From: Vibrio sp. SCSIO 43135
GTDB lineage: Bacteria > Pseudomonadota > Gammaproteobacteria > Enterobacterales > Vibrionaceae
Length of the DNA stretch: 64,000 nt
Direction: 5' to 3'
NCBI RefSeq assembly: GCF_023716665.1
Contig: NZ_CP071860.1
Span: 124,001 to 188,000, forward strand
The first letter of the stretch is position 1. Every line of letters starts with the position of its first letter. Position numbers and translations under genes: made by a program. A model generated the notes under the pieces. That model saw only the letters and a program-made list of their open reading frames with translations. It was not told the DNA's origin and ran no database searches. Below, piece after piece: positions 9,147-17,655 of this stretch.

Positions 9147-10094
9147 ATGAAAGAAAGAGTCGTAGTCTCGGTGTCGTCTATACACGGCACCCGACATTTT
9201 CACCTTAACAAATGGTTTCGCCACTTTCTCAAAGGCTTTAGCTATTTCTTTGCTGTCGGGCTTATCGCCACGGCAGGCGTGATCTATTACCTGCTTGATG
9301 AAGTCGATTTTGCCAAGTTGAAGCAGCAAGAGCTTGAGACAAAATCAATGTCTTTGACCGAAGAGGTTGAGTCTCTGCAAGCCCTGAAAGTGACCTTAGA
9401 AAGTGATCTGATTGACCGCGAAGAACGGATGAATTTGGTTTCAGATCGTTTAGGTGACTTAGAAAAAGTGTTGGGGATGCAGGAAATCGAAGGTGAGCTT
9501 GAGTCACGTCTTGATACTGCGGCAATTACATCATCAGTGAGAATGGTGATGTTAACCCAAATACCAAGCGGCCCTCCTGTTCATAACGCACGAACTTCTT
9601 CAGGATACGGTAAGCGCAAGCACCCAGTTACCGGAGCGATAAAGTTTCATCGCGGACAAGATTTTGCGGTGAATACGGGAACGCCTGTTTACGCCCCTGC
9701 GGATGGGGTGGTAGAGGTAACAAGGCCAAGCAGCAAAGGCTCTGGAAACTTCTTACGCTTGCAGCACAGTTACGGATTTTCTAGCTCCTACTCGCACTTA
9801 CAGAAATTCAAAGTGAAGAGTGGAGATTTTGTCCAGAAAGGCGACTTGATTGCTTATTCTGGTAACAGTGGGTTGTCATCCGGTCCGCACCTTCACTACG
9901 AGATTCGTTTTGTTGGTCGTCCACTAGACCCAAGGCCCTTTGTTGATTGGGGCGTAAATGATTTTGAAACCATTTTCAGTAAAGTAAGAGGTATTCGATG
10001 GGAATCTTTAGTAAACAAAGTCGAGCTAAGAGTCAGCAATCAGCTACAACTCTCATCGCAAAAGGCTGTTCTATTAACGGACAACTCAGGCTAG
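9147..10094 (+). CDS. M23 family metallopeptidase (LytM type), membrane-anchored
   Basis: A 315-residue predicted cell-wall endopeptidase. It has a basic cytoplasmic N-terminus, one membrane segment (about 30-50), a coiled coil (about 52-115) and a LytM domain (about 150-265). All zinc and catalytic residues are present: His168 and Asp172 (HRGQD), His217 (SYSHL), and His248/His250 (HLHYE), so it looks active. The ATG at 9147 is chosen; a TTG at 9117 is in frame. The last 32 codons overlap the next gene. M23 peptidases paired with bactofilins shape cells in other Proteobacteria (Helicobacter Csd1/CcmA), which suggests a shape or polar wall role here. Confidence 0.93.
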   Translation: MKERVVVSVSSIHGTRHFHLNKWFRHFLKGFSYFFAVGLIATAGVIYYLLDEVDFAKLKQQELETKSMSLTEEVESLQALKVTLESDLIDREERMNLVSDRLGDLEKVLGMQEIEGELESRLDTAAITSSVRMVMLTQIPSGPPVHNARTSSGYGKRKHPVTGAIKFHRGQDFAVNTGTPVYAPADGVVEVTRPSSKGSGNFLRLQHSYGFSSSYSHLQKFKVKSGDFVQKGDLIAYSGNSGLSSGPHLHYEIRFVGRPLDPRPFVDWGVNDFETIFSKVRGIRWESLVNKVELRVSNQLQLSSQKAVLLTDNSG

Positions 10095-10399
10095 AGAGTG
10101 ACATTCAAGTCGACGGTAATGTTGAAGGTCAAGTTCATGTCGATAAAACCCTTGTGATTAGCGAAACTGGGTTTGTAAGTGGTGAAATTTTTGCTGATCG
10201 AGTGATTGTTAATGGCCAGTTTGAAGGCACTTGTCATGCAACGGCGATTGAAATTTTGAATCGTGGTAGTGTGACGGGCACTATTTACAGTGACAACTTG
10301 AGTATAGAGCCAGGTGGCAAGTTCAATGGTGTGACTCACTCAAAGCCAGAACAGCAAGTGGTTGATCTTAGCGATGCGAAAAAGAAAGCGGAAGGGTAA
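9998..10399 (+). CDS. Bactofilin family cytoskeletal protein
   Basis: A 133-residue protein with the bactofilin (CcmA, DUF583) core from about residue 15 to 115. It is a run of short beta repeats (for example LESDIQVDGNVEGQVHV and NRGSVTGTIYSDNLSIEPG) forming a right-handed beta helix that polymerises without nucleotide. The N- and C-terminal tails are polar and flexible. The start at 9998 has a good TAAGAGG site that lies inside the upstream M23 gene. The 97-bp overlap makes coupled translation likely, which fits a partnership with the peptidase. Confidence 0.93.
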   Translation: MGIFSKQSRAKSQQSATTLIAKGCSINGQLRLESDIQVDGNVEGQVHVDKTLVISETGFVSGEIFADRVIVNGQFEGTCHATAIEILNRGSVTGTIYSDNLSIEPGGKFNGVTHSKPEQQVVDLSDAKKKAEG

Positions 10400-10443
10400 G
10401 CCAGCTTTCTATAGCAAATCCATAATCTATGATCTAGATATAG

Positions 10444-10470
10444 AGCCTTGCAACGTTGCAAGGCTTTTTT
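10444..10470 (+). terminator. Terminator of the M23-bactofilin operon
   Basis: The palindrome AGCCTTGCAACGTTGCAAGG continues to CT and is followed by six T residues. It lies 45 bp after the bactofilin stop codon. Confidence 0.88.
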
Positions 10471-10597
10471 ATAACCATTTAGGCAAATCTTCGATAGACT
10501 ATAAATAGGGTTGTTTATCGATCTTTGACCGGAATTTTAGCTCAATATTTGTGGCCTTTGGCCGATAAGTTAGCATCTTACAATAAGAATTTAGCGC

Positions 10598-11740
10598 ATG
10601 AGTATAGTAGGTATAGCGATAGGGGCTACGGGGTTATCACTGATTTTGGTGTTCCTGTGGATGTTGTCACTGTCGCTTCGCAAGAAAAGATTAGAGCAGG
10701 AAAAACGCGAGGCAGAGATTGCCTACCGAAAAGCGTTAGAAAAATCTCGTCTGCAAGAGCATAAAGAACGTCTGCGCCAAGCGGAAGAAGGACACGTTCC
10801 TACCATTCTATTTTTAGCAAAAGAAGCCGAACGAAAAAACATCAAGGAAGCCCTGTATTGGTATGAGAAAGCAGCTCAACTAGATAGTATCAATGGCATG
10901 TATGGCGTAGTTAGAATCAGTGAGCGTTCTAGAGAGGACATGGTGCTTAAAGAGCGAGCTCGATTCTGGCAAATATCCATTGCAGCTCATGAAGGAAAAT
11001 CGGCGTCTAAGTTTGAGCTGGCGATGGCACTGCTCAAAGGGCTAGGTACCGATGTTAACCACGAGAAAGCGATGAAGGTGCTGGAACAAGCTGCGGCGGA
11101 TCTCCATATCCCATCTATCTTGTTCTTAGGCGACTGGTGTTTTTCGCCCGAGAATCCATCCCCAACACCGGGTGATTCGGTATTTTGGTACAAAAAAGCG
11201 GCTGACTTAAATAGCCCCGAAGGAAAGATGAAGCTTGGCTTGAATTATCTCAAAGGTATTGGGGTTGAGAAAAGCCATAATAAGGGGTGCTATTGGTTAG
11301 AGTGCGCGGCTGAGAAAGGCCATGCACAGGCGATGTACCATGCGGGAGAAGCTTGGGTAGACAGAAAACCAAGCGGAAATGCTATTGCATATATCTGGCT
11401 GTTTTTATCCGCTCACTTTGGCTACGAGCCAGCTAAAGCTTTGCGCGATAAGGTAGGTGGCGATATCGGTGTGGATTCAGTTGTTGGCTTACAGTCTCTT
11501 GCTAAGCCGTTACTGAAAAAGATATCAAGCGGTACTGTGAGTAAGCACTCCATCATTCGAGCTTTGAACAAACTGTATAAGCGTAATATTGAGTTGCCAA
11601 AGAAGCGAAAAGAAGCCCAAGTTGATGACTTTATTATGGATTCCGACAGTAATGAGGATGCCAGCAAAGACAACGAGAAAGCGCCGAATTCAATGAGGAT
11701 GGACTTTTCATCGACAACGATGGATAAGCCTCAAGGATAA
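10598..11740 (+). CDS. Sel1/TPR-repeat protein with N-terminal membrane anchor
   Basis: A 380-residue protein. Residues about 4-26 form a membrane segment, followed by a charged helix (KKRLEQEKREAEIAYRKALE) and Sel1-like repeats from about 50 to 270. Repeat hallmarks include ALYWYEKAAQLDSINGMYG, FELAMALLKGLGTDVNHEKA, VFWYKKAADLNSPEGKMKLG and CYWLECAAEKGHAQAMYHAG. Such repeats are protein-binding scaffolds. The C-terminal 60 residues are charged and probably disordered. No partner can be read from the neighbours: a terminator separates it from the bactofilin gene. Confidence 0.85.
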   Translation: MSIVGIAIGATGLSLILVFLWMLSLSLRKKRLEQEKREAEIAYRKALEKSRLQEHKERLRQAEEGHVPTILFLAKEAERKNIKEALYWYEKAAQLDSINGMYGVVRISERSREDMVLKERARFWQISIAAHEGKSASKFELAMALLKGLGTDVNHEKAMKVLEQAAADLHIPSILFLGDWCFSPENPSPTPGDSVFWYKKAADLNSPEGKMKLGLNYLKGIGVEKSHNKGCYWLECAAEKGHAQAMYHAGEAWVDRKPSGNAIAYIWLFLSAHFGYEPAKALRDKVGGDIGVDSVVGLQSLAKPLLKKISSGTVSKHSIIRALNKLYKRNIELPKKRKEAQVDDFIMDSDSNEDASKDNEKAPNSMRMDFSSTTMDKPQG

Positions 11741-11768
11741 AAAAATCCCCAGCATGCTGGGGATTTTT
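11741..11768. terminator. Bidirectional terminator
   Basis: A perfect palindrome with AAAAATCCCCAGCA on the left and TGCTGGGGATTTTT on the right. It separates the convergent Sel1-repeat gene and sstT. Confidence 0.92.
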
Positions 11769-11787
11769 GTTTTTGGGGAAGCTTAGC

Positions 11788-13008
11788 TTAGTAGCTTGCT
11801 TTCTTTTGTTCTGCTTTACACACTGCGGCAGTGAATACTACGTCGGTAGAACTGTTCAGCGCAGTTTCTGCTGAGTCCTGAATCACACCAATAATGAAGC
11901 CAACCGCAACAACCTGCATCGCAACTTCATTTGGAATACCGAACAGACCACACGCTAATGGGATAAGCAGTAGTGAGCCACCTGCAACGCCTGATGCGCC
12001 ACATGCTGATACCGCCGCAACAACGCTCAGTAACAGTGCGGTAAGAAGATCCACTTCGATACCGACCGTGTGCACGGCTGCAAGGGTAAGAACTGTAATG
12101 GTAATCGCAGCACCTGCCATGTTGATCGTTGCGCCAAGTGGGATCGAGACTGAGTAAGTATCTTCATCTAGCTTAAGCTTTTCACACAGAGCCATATTTA
12201 CAGGAATGTTGGCTGCACTTGAGCGAGTGAAGAAAGCCGTTACACCACTTTCACGTAGACATTGGAATACCAGCGGGTACGGGTTTTCACCGGTTTTGAT
12301 GAAAACAATAATTGGGTTCACAACAAGTGCGATGAACAGCATAGCGCTCAACAGAACGAATAGAAGCTGAGCGTATCCCGCTAATGCTTCGAAACCAGTA
12401 GTCGCAAATGTTGCTGAAACTAGACCAAAGATACCGAAAGGTGCAAGGCGAATAATAAATCGTACGATCTGTGATACGCCGTGGCTCAGATCTTCAAAAA
12501 CTGCTTTGGTCGTTGCGGATGCGTGGTGAAGAGCTAAACCCAGTGCGATTGCCCAAGCCAGAATACCAATGTAATTAGCGTTCATTAGTGCGCTAACTGG
12601 GTTATCAACCAGCTTAAATAGTAGCGTGTGCAGAACTTCACCGATCCCTTGAGGTGGTGTTGTGCCTTCTGCGCCCGCAACCAGAGTCAAAGTGGTTGGG
12701 AATAGAAAGCTCAGCACGACAGCAGTTAGCGCGGCGGCTAGTGTGCCAATTAAATATAAACTAATAATTGGACGCATGTGCGTGTGTTGGTTTTTCTTCT
12801 GATTCGCGATAGATGCCGCGACGAGAATAAAGACTAGAATAGGTGCGACGGCTTTTAGTGCCCCGACAAAAAGGCTTCCAAGTAACCCAGCACTTTGTGC
12901 GCTCTCTGGAGAGATCGTCGCAAGTACCACGCCGAGAACGATACCGGCGAGGATCTGCAGAACGAGGTTTCCGCGTGCAAATCGGGCAAATACATTGTTG
13001 TGTTGCAT
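11788..13008 (-). CDS. sstT: Serine/threonine:sodium symporter SstT
   Basis: A 406-residue inner-membrane carrier of the dicarboxylate/amino acid:cation symporter family. It imports serine and threonine with sodium. The N-terminus ([18 protein letters not shown]), the [20 protein letters not shown] hairpin region and the [15 protein letters not shown] motif match SstT closely, and the length is typical (about 410). It stands alone, with a terminator on its 3' side and about 270 bp of AT-rich sequence upstream. Confidence 0.95.
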   Translation of the reverse strand: MQHNNVFARFARGNLVLQILAGIVLGVVLATISPESAQSAGLLGSLFVGALKAVAPILVFILVAASIANQKKNQHTHMRPIISLYLIGTLAAALTAVVLSFLFPTTLTLVAGAEGTTPPQGIGEVLHTLLFKLVDNPVSALMNANYIGILAWAIALGLALHHASATTKAVFEDLSHGVSQIVRFIIRLAPFGIFGLVSATFATTGFEALAGYAQLLFVLLSAMLFIALVVNPIIVFIKTGENPYPLVFQCLRESGVTAFFTRSSAANIPVNMALCEKLKLDEDTYSVSIPLGATINMAGAAITITVLTLAAVHTVGIEVDLLTALLLSVVAAVSACGASGVAGGSLLLIPLACGLFGIPNEVAMQVVAVGFIIGVIQDSAETALNSSTDVVFTAAVCKAEQKKASY

Positions 13009-13229
13009 AGTTATCCCTGCAATGAATAGTTTTATAGAATTGTAGTGATTTCAGTTATTGAACTGATCACGACAATACTAGTCATTGCAGAGGATGTGTC
13101 TAGGATTAATTGAATTTTTACATGAAAAATTGCCAATAAGAATGAAATGTAAAATTATATATTGATTAATGTTATTGAAATGTATTGACTTGGGAGTGCC
13201 TTCAGTTTTAAGGAATTAGCACAAATGGT

Positions 13230-13269
13230 GTCGCCTATCACGATGAAGACTCTTGCCGTGATAGGCGAC
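13230..13269. repeat. 13-bp inverted repeat, possible terminator of the rsgA-type gene
   Basis: GTCGCCTATCACG (13230-13242) and its exact complement (13257-13269) are separated by 14 nt. It starts 8 bp beyond the rsgA stop codon on the minus strand. There is no T run, so it may stabilise the mRNA end rather than terminate alone. Confidence 0.55.
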
Positions 13270-13277
13270 TTTACCAA

Positions 13278-14333
13278 CTAATAGCCTTTTTTGTTATGTC
13301 GGCTTTGTGATTGTACAGAACGGTACATCTTGGTTTGTTGCTTGAACTTGGACCGTTGCTGAGCCAGTGTGGCACCATTACGTTCTTGCTCACGGAGAAG
13401 CTTGAAGTAACTAGTGAGCCTGCGTTGTTCAATATCGCCATTTTCAATGGCTAGTTGAATCGCGCAGCCAGGTTCCTGCTGGTGTTGGCAGTCACTGAAT
13501 CGACATTGCTCAGCTAAAGATTCGATGTCTGAAAAGGTTTCAGCGACCCCGTCAGCGCAATCGGCTAGCTGAAGTTCTCTCATTCCGGGTGTATCAATTA
13601 AGATCGCTCCGGCAGGCATAAAGTGTAACGAACGAGACGTGGTAGTATGTCTTCCTTTACTGTCATCTTCACGAATCGAACCCGTGACTTGAGCCTGAAC
13701 GCCCATGAGCGTGTTCACTAACGTTGATTTACCCACGCCAGATGAGCCAATGAAAGCGACGGTTTTCCCCTTGCCACACCAGCTTAGTATGCCTTGGCAG
13801 CTGTCGCTATCTAACCCGTTGACACTTTCAATCATTAGCATTGGATCAAGCGCTTGAACCTGCTGCCTTTTATCTTGAGCATTGGCACATAAGTCTTGCT
13901 TTGACAGCACGATTACCGGTTCAACGCCAGCTTGGTTCACTAATGCCAAATAGCGTTCAATTCGGCTTAAGTTAAAGTCGTCGTTGAGTGAGCAGACAAT
14001 GAACGCCGTATCAATATTGGCGGTGATCAATTGTTCAGCCACTTTGCTACCAGCAGCTTTACGGCTAAATAGAGAGTGCCTGTCGAGCAATCTGACATAC
14101 TGTTGGTCGTTATCTACCAATAGCCAGTCACCTACCGTCATCGAGGGCAGGTTATGATGCATTGCTAATGTGCTTTCACCTTGCTCAGACAAGAGTGTAT
14201 AGCCATTACGATGGTGAGCAATGATTCGAGCAGGTTGAAACTGTTCAAGTTCTTCTAATGTTAGTTGTTGCTGAAAATGTATGTTCCAACCAAGGTTATG
14301 TAGTGAAATGGTTGAATGTGTTTGTGTATTCAT
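13278..14333 (-). CDS. Ribosome small subunit-dependent GTPase A (RsgA/YjeQ family, probable second copy)
   Basis: A 351-residue circularly permuted GTPase. It has an N-terminal OB-fold (to about 100) and a G domain with permuted motif order: LSKQDLC (G4), then [10 protein letters not shown] (G1, about residue 197), a TTTSR switch and DTPGMREL (G3). A C-terminal zinc region follows with C-x5-C-x2-H-x5-C ([14 protein letters not shown]). RsgA checks late 30S ribosome assembly. Vibrios normally carry the main rsgA near psd on the large chromosome, so this is probably a paralogue; the symbol is left blank. The C-terminus has a basic tail after the zinc site. Confidence 0.88.
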   Translation of the reverse strand: MNTQTHSTISLHNLGWNIHFQQQLTLEELEQFQPARIIAHHRNGYTLLSEQGESTLAMHHNLPSMTVGDWLLVDNDQQYVRLLDRHSLFSRKAAGSKVAEQLITANIDTAFIVCSLNDDFNLSRIERYLALVNQAGVEPVIVLSKQDLCANAQDKRQQVQALDPMLMIESVNGLDSDSCQGILSWCGKGKTVAFIGSSGVGKSTLVNTLMGVQAQVTGSIREDDSKGRHTTTSRSLHFMPAGAILIDTPGMRELQLADCADGVAETFSDIESLAEQCRFSDCQHQQEPGCAIQLAIENGDIEQRRLTSYFKLLREQERNGATLAQQRSKFKQQTKMYRSVQSQSRHNKKGY

Positions 14334-14551
14334 CTTGTTTCCCCAGACATACAGAGTCTGCTCTGTCTATGTCATTAATAGAGAGCTAGGGTCAGGACAA
14401 ATGTGTAGCGGACCCCGGTAAAATTGAGCACCGGGCAAAAGGAGGGAAGAGGCGTTTTAGTTAAGCGGTCTTCGCCAAGTTTGCCGGGTGGGTGTGTAAT
14501 ACAATCATCAGTACCTCCAAAGGTTTGTGTGATAAACGTACGGATCTTAGC
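14334..14551 (-). other. Leader region of the rsgA-type gene
   Basis: About 220 bp between the copper operon's hairpin and the GTPase gene. On the minus strand it contains a CCCGGT...ACCGGG hairpin and a purine-rich site (TGGGGAAAC) before the ATG. A short open frame crosses it, but without a plausible start site or composition, so I do not call it a gene. I recognise no known riboswitch. Confidence 0.3.
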
Positions 14552-14578
14552 AAACAGGTGGCAAAATGCCACCTGTTT
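14552..14578 (-). terminator. Terminator of the copper-delivery operon
   Basis: A 12-bp stem, AAACAGGTGGCA and its complement, with a 3-nt loop, lies 9 bp beyond the PCuAC stop codon on the minus strand. The T run is short. Confidence 0.7.
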
Positions 14579-14587
14579 CTTCGCCAA

Positions 14588-15037
14588 TTAGTGGTGATGC
14601 TTCTGCATACCACTCATGACTTTTTTGATGGGTGCTGAAAACGTCACTTCATCACCGTTTTTAAACGTGATTTGCATATCGATTTTCTCACCTTCAACCA
14701 GTGGTTTCTTCAGGTCGAATAACATGATATGTAGGCTGCCGGGCTTTAACTCTACGGTACCGTTTGCTGGTAGCTCAATACCATCAACTTGGCGCATTTG
14801 CATAACATCGCCATCTTTGATGACATCATGAAGTTCTACTTTGCCAGCAGCATCAGTGGACGCTGAGACAATGGTCTTCGCTTCGTGTGTATGATTCATT
14901 ATTTCCACAAACACTGCGCTAGTGGCTGCATTTGGCGGGGTAGCGCGTGCATATGGGTCATGCAACATGATATCAGTTTTGGCGTGAGCGAGTGGGCTAA
15001 GCACAAGGCTTGCCATTAAAAGCGCTTTGAACTTCAT
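14588..15037 (-). CDS. Periplasmic copper chaperone PCuAC
   Basis: A 149-residue exported protein with a signal peptide ending near AHA (residue 19). The family copper motif is seen: His26 in MLHDPYARATPP, then a later methionine, and HIMLFDLKKP with the H-x-M pair. A histidine-rich tail (HHH) could add metal affinity. PCuAC carries Cu(I) to the CuA centre of cytochrome oxidase together with SCO proteins. The next upstream gene is a SCO protein, one base apart, which strengthens the call. Last gene of the minus-strand operon. Confidence 0.92.
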   Translation of the reverse strand: MKFKALLMASLVLSPLAHAKTDIMLHDPYARATPPNAATSAVFVEIMNHTHEAKTIVSASTDAAGKVELHDVIKDGDVMQMRQVDGIELPANGTVELKPGSLHIMLFDLKKPLVEGEKIDMQITFKNGDEVTFSAPIKKVMSGMQKHHH

Positions 15038-15038
15038 G

Positions 15039-15653
15039 TTAGTTTCCTTTAATTGAGCTTGTAATGGTGTTCATTGCTTCCACGATAGGAGCGGGCGAAA
15101 GCGTATGTGGCACTTTGGTGATCAATGTGCCATCTGGTTTTAAGAAGTAAAAATAGGAGCTGTGATCGAGTGTGTACTTGAGCTCTGAGTCCTCAAGCTC
15201 GGTTTTACGAAAGATAACGCCATAGCGATGTGCCAGTGGTGTCGTCACATCTAATGGAGCGGACAGCCCCTCAATCATCGGGTGGAAGTATTGAGCATAT
15301 TGGTAAGATGCATTCGCTTCATCTCTTTCTGGGTCTAGAGAGATAAACATTGGCCTGAAATGAGACTTTTGGTTGTCGTCTACCGCGTTTAGCGCACCTG
15401 CTAACATAGCTAGGGATGTTGGGCATACATCAGGGCAGCGCGTGAAGCCAAAATAAACAATTCGAATACGCTCGTCTTTGCTATCAAATATATCTACAGC
15501 TTGGTTATCTTTGCCAAACAATATTGGGTTTGACGACTCAGCCGAAGCCTCTGAGTTGGATTGTGGAGACGAAGACTGGGAGTCAAGATACGCTTTGACA
15601 CCAAAACCAAGTGCAAATGCGACGACTAAAATAAGAGACCAGTTTTTGCTCAT
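15039..15653 (-). CDS. SCO1/SenC family copper-delivery protein
   Basis: A 204-residue thioredoxin-fold protein anchored by one N-terminal membrane helix (about 5-22). The copper/redox motif is CPDVC (Cys73 and Cys77) within FGFTRCPDVCPTSL, and the conserved distal histidine is in TLDHSSYFYF. It should help assemble the CuA site of cytochrome c oxidase, reducing the site or passing on copper. It overlaps the preceding gene by 4 bp (ATGA) and is followed at once by PCuAC. Confidence 0.93.
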   Translation of the reverse strand: MSKNWSLILVVAFALGFGVKAYLDSQSSSPQSNSEASAESSNPILFGKDNQAVDIFDSKDERIRIVYFGFTRCPDVCPTSLAMLAGALNAVDDNQKSHFRPMFISLDPERDEANASYQYAQYFHPMIEGLSAPLDVTTPLAHRYGVIFRKTELEDSELKYTLDHSSYFYFLKPDGTLITKVPHTLSPAPIVEAMNTITSSIKGN

Positions 15654-16078
15654 TGTTCCATCCTTATTGCTGGGAAAACATCTTGGTTGCCATCAGATAG
15701 AGTACCTAACCATGTCATTTGTTCCTGAGTACACACGGGTAAAATGATCTCACCTTGGAATTGATCGCCTTGAGTACGGGTTAGTCGATACTTTGCTGTA
15801 CCCATGTCCATCTCATGCCCTTGCATATCCAACGACAATACGTCTGACTGGGCATTCGGCCATTCGATAGTGACTTGTATAGGGACTAATGGTTTTGCGA
15901 TATCAGAATCAAGAGACATGGTGACATTCTGTTGAGTACAACCTTCAGTCGATAAAACACAGTAGTCGTCGATAGGTTTTGAGTCAGACTGCTGATTGAA
16001 AACGCTGAGGATATCAGACGCAAAGAAACCAACGGCTAATGCAGCACAAACAGCAGAGGCTTTTAAGGCTAGGTGCAT
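15650..16078 (-). CDS. Small membrane-anchored protein of the copper-delivery operon
   Basis: A 142-residue protein with an N-terminal membrane segment (about 5-24) and a periplasmic beta-rich domain. A DYCVLSTEGCTQQ stretch gives two cysteines near residues 39 and 46, a third lies in LPVCTQEQM, and methionines occur in DMQGHEMDMG, all possible metal ligands. The start at 16078 places a signal-type sequence first; the open frame continues upstream without a good site. It is first in the operon with SCO and PCuAC and overlaps SCO by 4 bp. It is probably an accessory protein in copper delivery; no family name is certain. Confidence 0.75.
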   Translation of the reverse strand: MHLALKASAVCAALAVGFFASDILSVFNQQSDSKPIDDYCVLSTEGCTQQNVTMSLDSDIAKPLVPIQVTIEWPNAQSDVLSLDMQGHEMDMGTAKYRLTRTQGDQFQGEIILPVCTQEQMTWLGTLSDGNQDVFPAIRMEQ

Positions 16079-16170
16079 GGTAGAGATTTGCTCGTAAGTG
16101 AGTATTGCGGCGATGTTAGCACAGGGTTGGGTAGGTGTTTGAGGGTAAAGATAAAATTGTGGCAGCAATC

Positions 16171-16195
16171 AAAAACGGAGCCATAAGGCTCCGTT
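16171..16195 (-). terminator. Terminator of the DUF368 gene
   Basis: Stem AACGGAGCC/GGCTCCGTT with a 4-nt loop. On the minus strand it ends in five T residues. It lies 23 bp beyond the stop codon. Confidence 0.85.
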
Positions 16196-16217
16196 GTATT
16201 AATCTCGTTAATAGGTG

Positions 16218-17138
16218 TTACAGATTCCGCCCCTCTGCGTACTTTTCTAAACCTAATACCAGAGCGATTGCACACAGCATTAACAAGGTCGCAATGCCAA
16301 GTTGGGCAGGCTGTGATGTCAGCGCTTCAAATTGAAAAGGTGTCAGGTTCTGCTGAAGTAGAGGAACTTGCTCACCACTAGAGTTTGTACGCCAAGATAA
16401 CGTTTCTTTCCAAGGCCAAATCTTCGGCAATGTGCCAATCATCAAACCGGTAAGGAAAATGAGCGTTACGTCGCGGTAGCGTTTCAAAAGCCAAGATAAC
16501 AAATGAGAAAAGCTTAGCAAACCACCGATACAGCCCAGTAAGAAGAGCAGCAAAATATCGATCTGAAAGGATTTCACTGCGCCAAGTACAGGTGTGTACA
16601 TACCAATAAGCAGAAGTATGAAGCTGCCGGAGATACCCGGAAGGATCATGGCACAGATTGCGATAGCACCTGCTATTAGCACATTGATACTAGTAAATTC
16701 GAGCTCCAATGGTTTCAACACGGTGATGCTGTAGGCGAAAGCGATACCGAGCAGCAAAAATACTAAACGTGATAGTGAGCGCTGCTCAATTTGCTTGAGC
16801 ATGTGAAATACCGAGACCAAAATTAGACCAAAGAAAAACGACCAAATAGGTATAGGGTGTTCAGTGAGTAGCCAAGAGATTAGCTTCGCCAAAGTTGCGA
16901 TACTGGTCAGTACGCCACCGAATAGAGCTATTAGGAAAAAGCCATTAATATGGTTAAATGCCGCCTTAAAGCCTTCTCTTTTCCATATGCCCAGAACACT
17001 TGGGTTAATACGACGAATGCTTTCAAGCAGCGTATCGTAGATCCCGGTAATAAAAGCGATGGTTCCACCTGAGACGCCTGGGACCACATCCGCAGCACCC
17101 ATCGCCATGCCTTTGAGAAACGTACTAAAATAATTCAT
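16218..17138 (-). CDS. DUF368 family membrane protein
   Basis: A 306-residue integral membrane protein with about 8-9 helices. The family signature is at the N-terminus: KGMAMGAADVVPGVSGGTIA, echoed near the middle by AICAMILPGISGSFILLLIGMY. This internal repeat suggests an inverted-repeat transporter fold. Members of DUF368 have recently been linked to polyprenyl (undecaprenyl) phosphate recycling across the membrane (PopT-type), including in Vibrio cholerae. That makes lipid-carrier translocation the leading hypothesis. The start at 17138 fits the family; the frame is open for another 28 codons. Confidence 0.88.
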   Translation of the reverse strand: MNYFSTFLKGMAMGAADVVPGVSGGTIAFITGIYDTLLESIRRINPSVLGIWKREGFKAAFNHINGFFLIALFGGVLTSIATLAKLISWLLTEHPIPIWSFFFGLILVSVFHMLKQIEQRSLSRLVFLLLGIAFAYSITVLKPLELEFTSINVLIAGAIAICAMILPGISGSFILLLIGMYTPVLGAVKSFQIDILLLFLLGCIGGLLSFSHLLSWLLKRYRDVTLIFLTGLMIGTLPKIWPWKETLSWRTNSSGEQVPLLQQNLTPFQFEALTSQPAQLGIATLLMLCAIALVLGLEKYAEGRNL

Positions 17139-17429
17139 TGGATTGTTAAGGTAACTTTGATTGAGTCGAAGTATACAAAGTCTCTTGTCGAAAAAGTATG
17201 AAAACTTCTCGTACTCACACAATCTTAACTCATTCCTGTATGGAAATTGTTAGGGTGTGTTGATTGAGCTGGTAAGTTACTAACTACACCACATTCGAGA
17301 AAAACTGTTAGCCAATGTAACGTATCAACAGATCAACGCTGTCTCCACGTGCTGTGATGGCAAAACTATCAATCAGGCTAATAATAAAACGAATAATAAG
17401 AAACTAGTTGAGTGGTATTTTGCATTTAT

Positions 17430-17455
17430 TTGCATAGTGCATTTGCAATATGCAA
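17430..17455 (+). promoter_or_regulatory. Two tandem LuxO-type binding sites
   Basis: TTGCATAGTGCAT (17430-17442) and TTGCAATATGCAA (17443-17455) lie side by side and match the TTGCA-N3-TGCAA pattern of LuxO sites. They are about 65-90 bp upstream of the sigma-54 promoter, a normal distance for an enhancer-binding protein. Confidence 0.8.
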
Positions 17456-17515
17456 ATCTCAATGTGGATTTGGTCTATTTCTGTTGAATCTACCGCAAAA
17501 ATTATGGTTTTAAAG

Positions 17516-17531
17516 TTGGCACGCATCCTGC
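17516..17531 (+). promoter_or_regulatory. Sigma-54 (RpoN) promoter of qrr
   Basis: TTGGCACGCATCCTGC has GG at 17518-17519 and GC at 17530-17531, the -24/-12 elements. It predicts transcription from about 17543, exactly where the Qrr sequence begins. Confidence 0.9.
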
Positions 17532-17542
17532 TATATACAAAT

Positions 17543-17655
17543 TGACCCTTCTTAAGCCGAGGGTCACCTAGCCAACTGACGTTGTTAGTGAATAATTTTG
17601 TTCACAATGTATATAAATACATAGCCAATCGTAATCTACGGTTGGTTTTTTTTTT
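17543..17655 (+). ncRNA. qrr: Qrr quorum-regulatory small RNA
   Basis: A roughly 113-nt Hfq-type small RNA. It starts with the hairpin TGACCCTT...GAGGGTCA and contains the invariant Qrr core GCCAACTGACGTTGTTAGTG (17571-17590), which pairs with the luxR/hapR-type master regulator mRNA and others. It ends with a terminator stem (CCAATCGTA/TACGGTTGG) and ten T residues. The upstream sigma-54 promoter and two LuxO-type boxes complete a LuxO~P-activated gene, expected to be on at low cell density. Which of the Qrr1-5 copies it is cannot be told from this window. Confidence 0.93.

Noticed and set aside
10525..10764. 79-codon open frame overlapping the start of the Sel1-repeat gene
   Set aside because: The other frame encodes the membrane anchor and repeats; this frame lacks a good start.
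14334..14551. Possible riboswitch in the leader of the rsgA-type gene
   Set aside because: The hairpins match no riboswitch class that I can recognise; left as an unassigned leader.
14375..14587. Minus-strand open frame of 70 codons between the rsgA-type gene and PCuAC
   Set aside because: It runs through the terminator hairpin and has no recognisable sequence or ribosome site.
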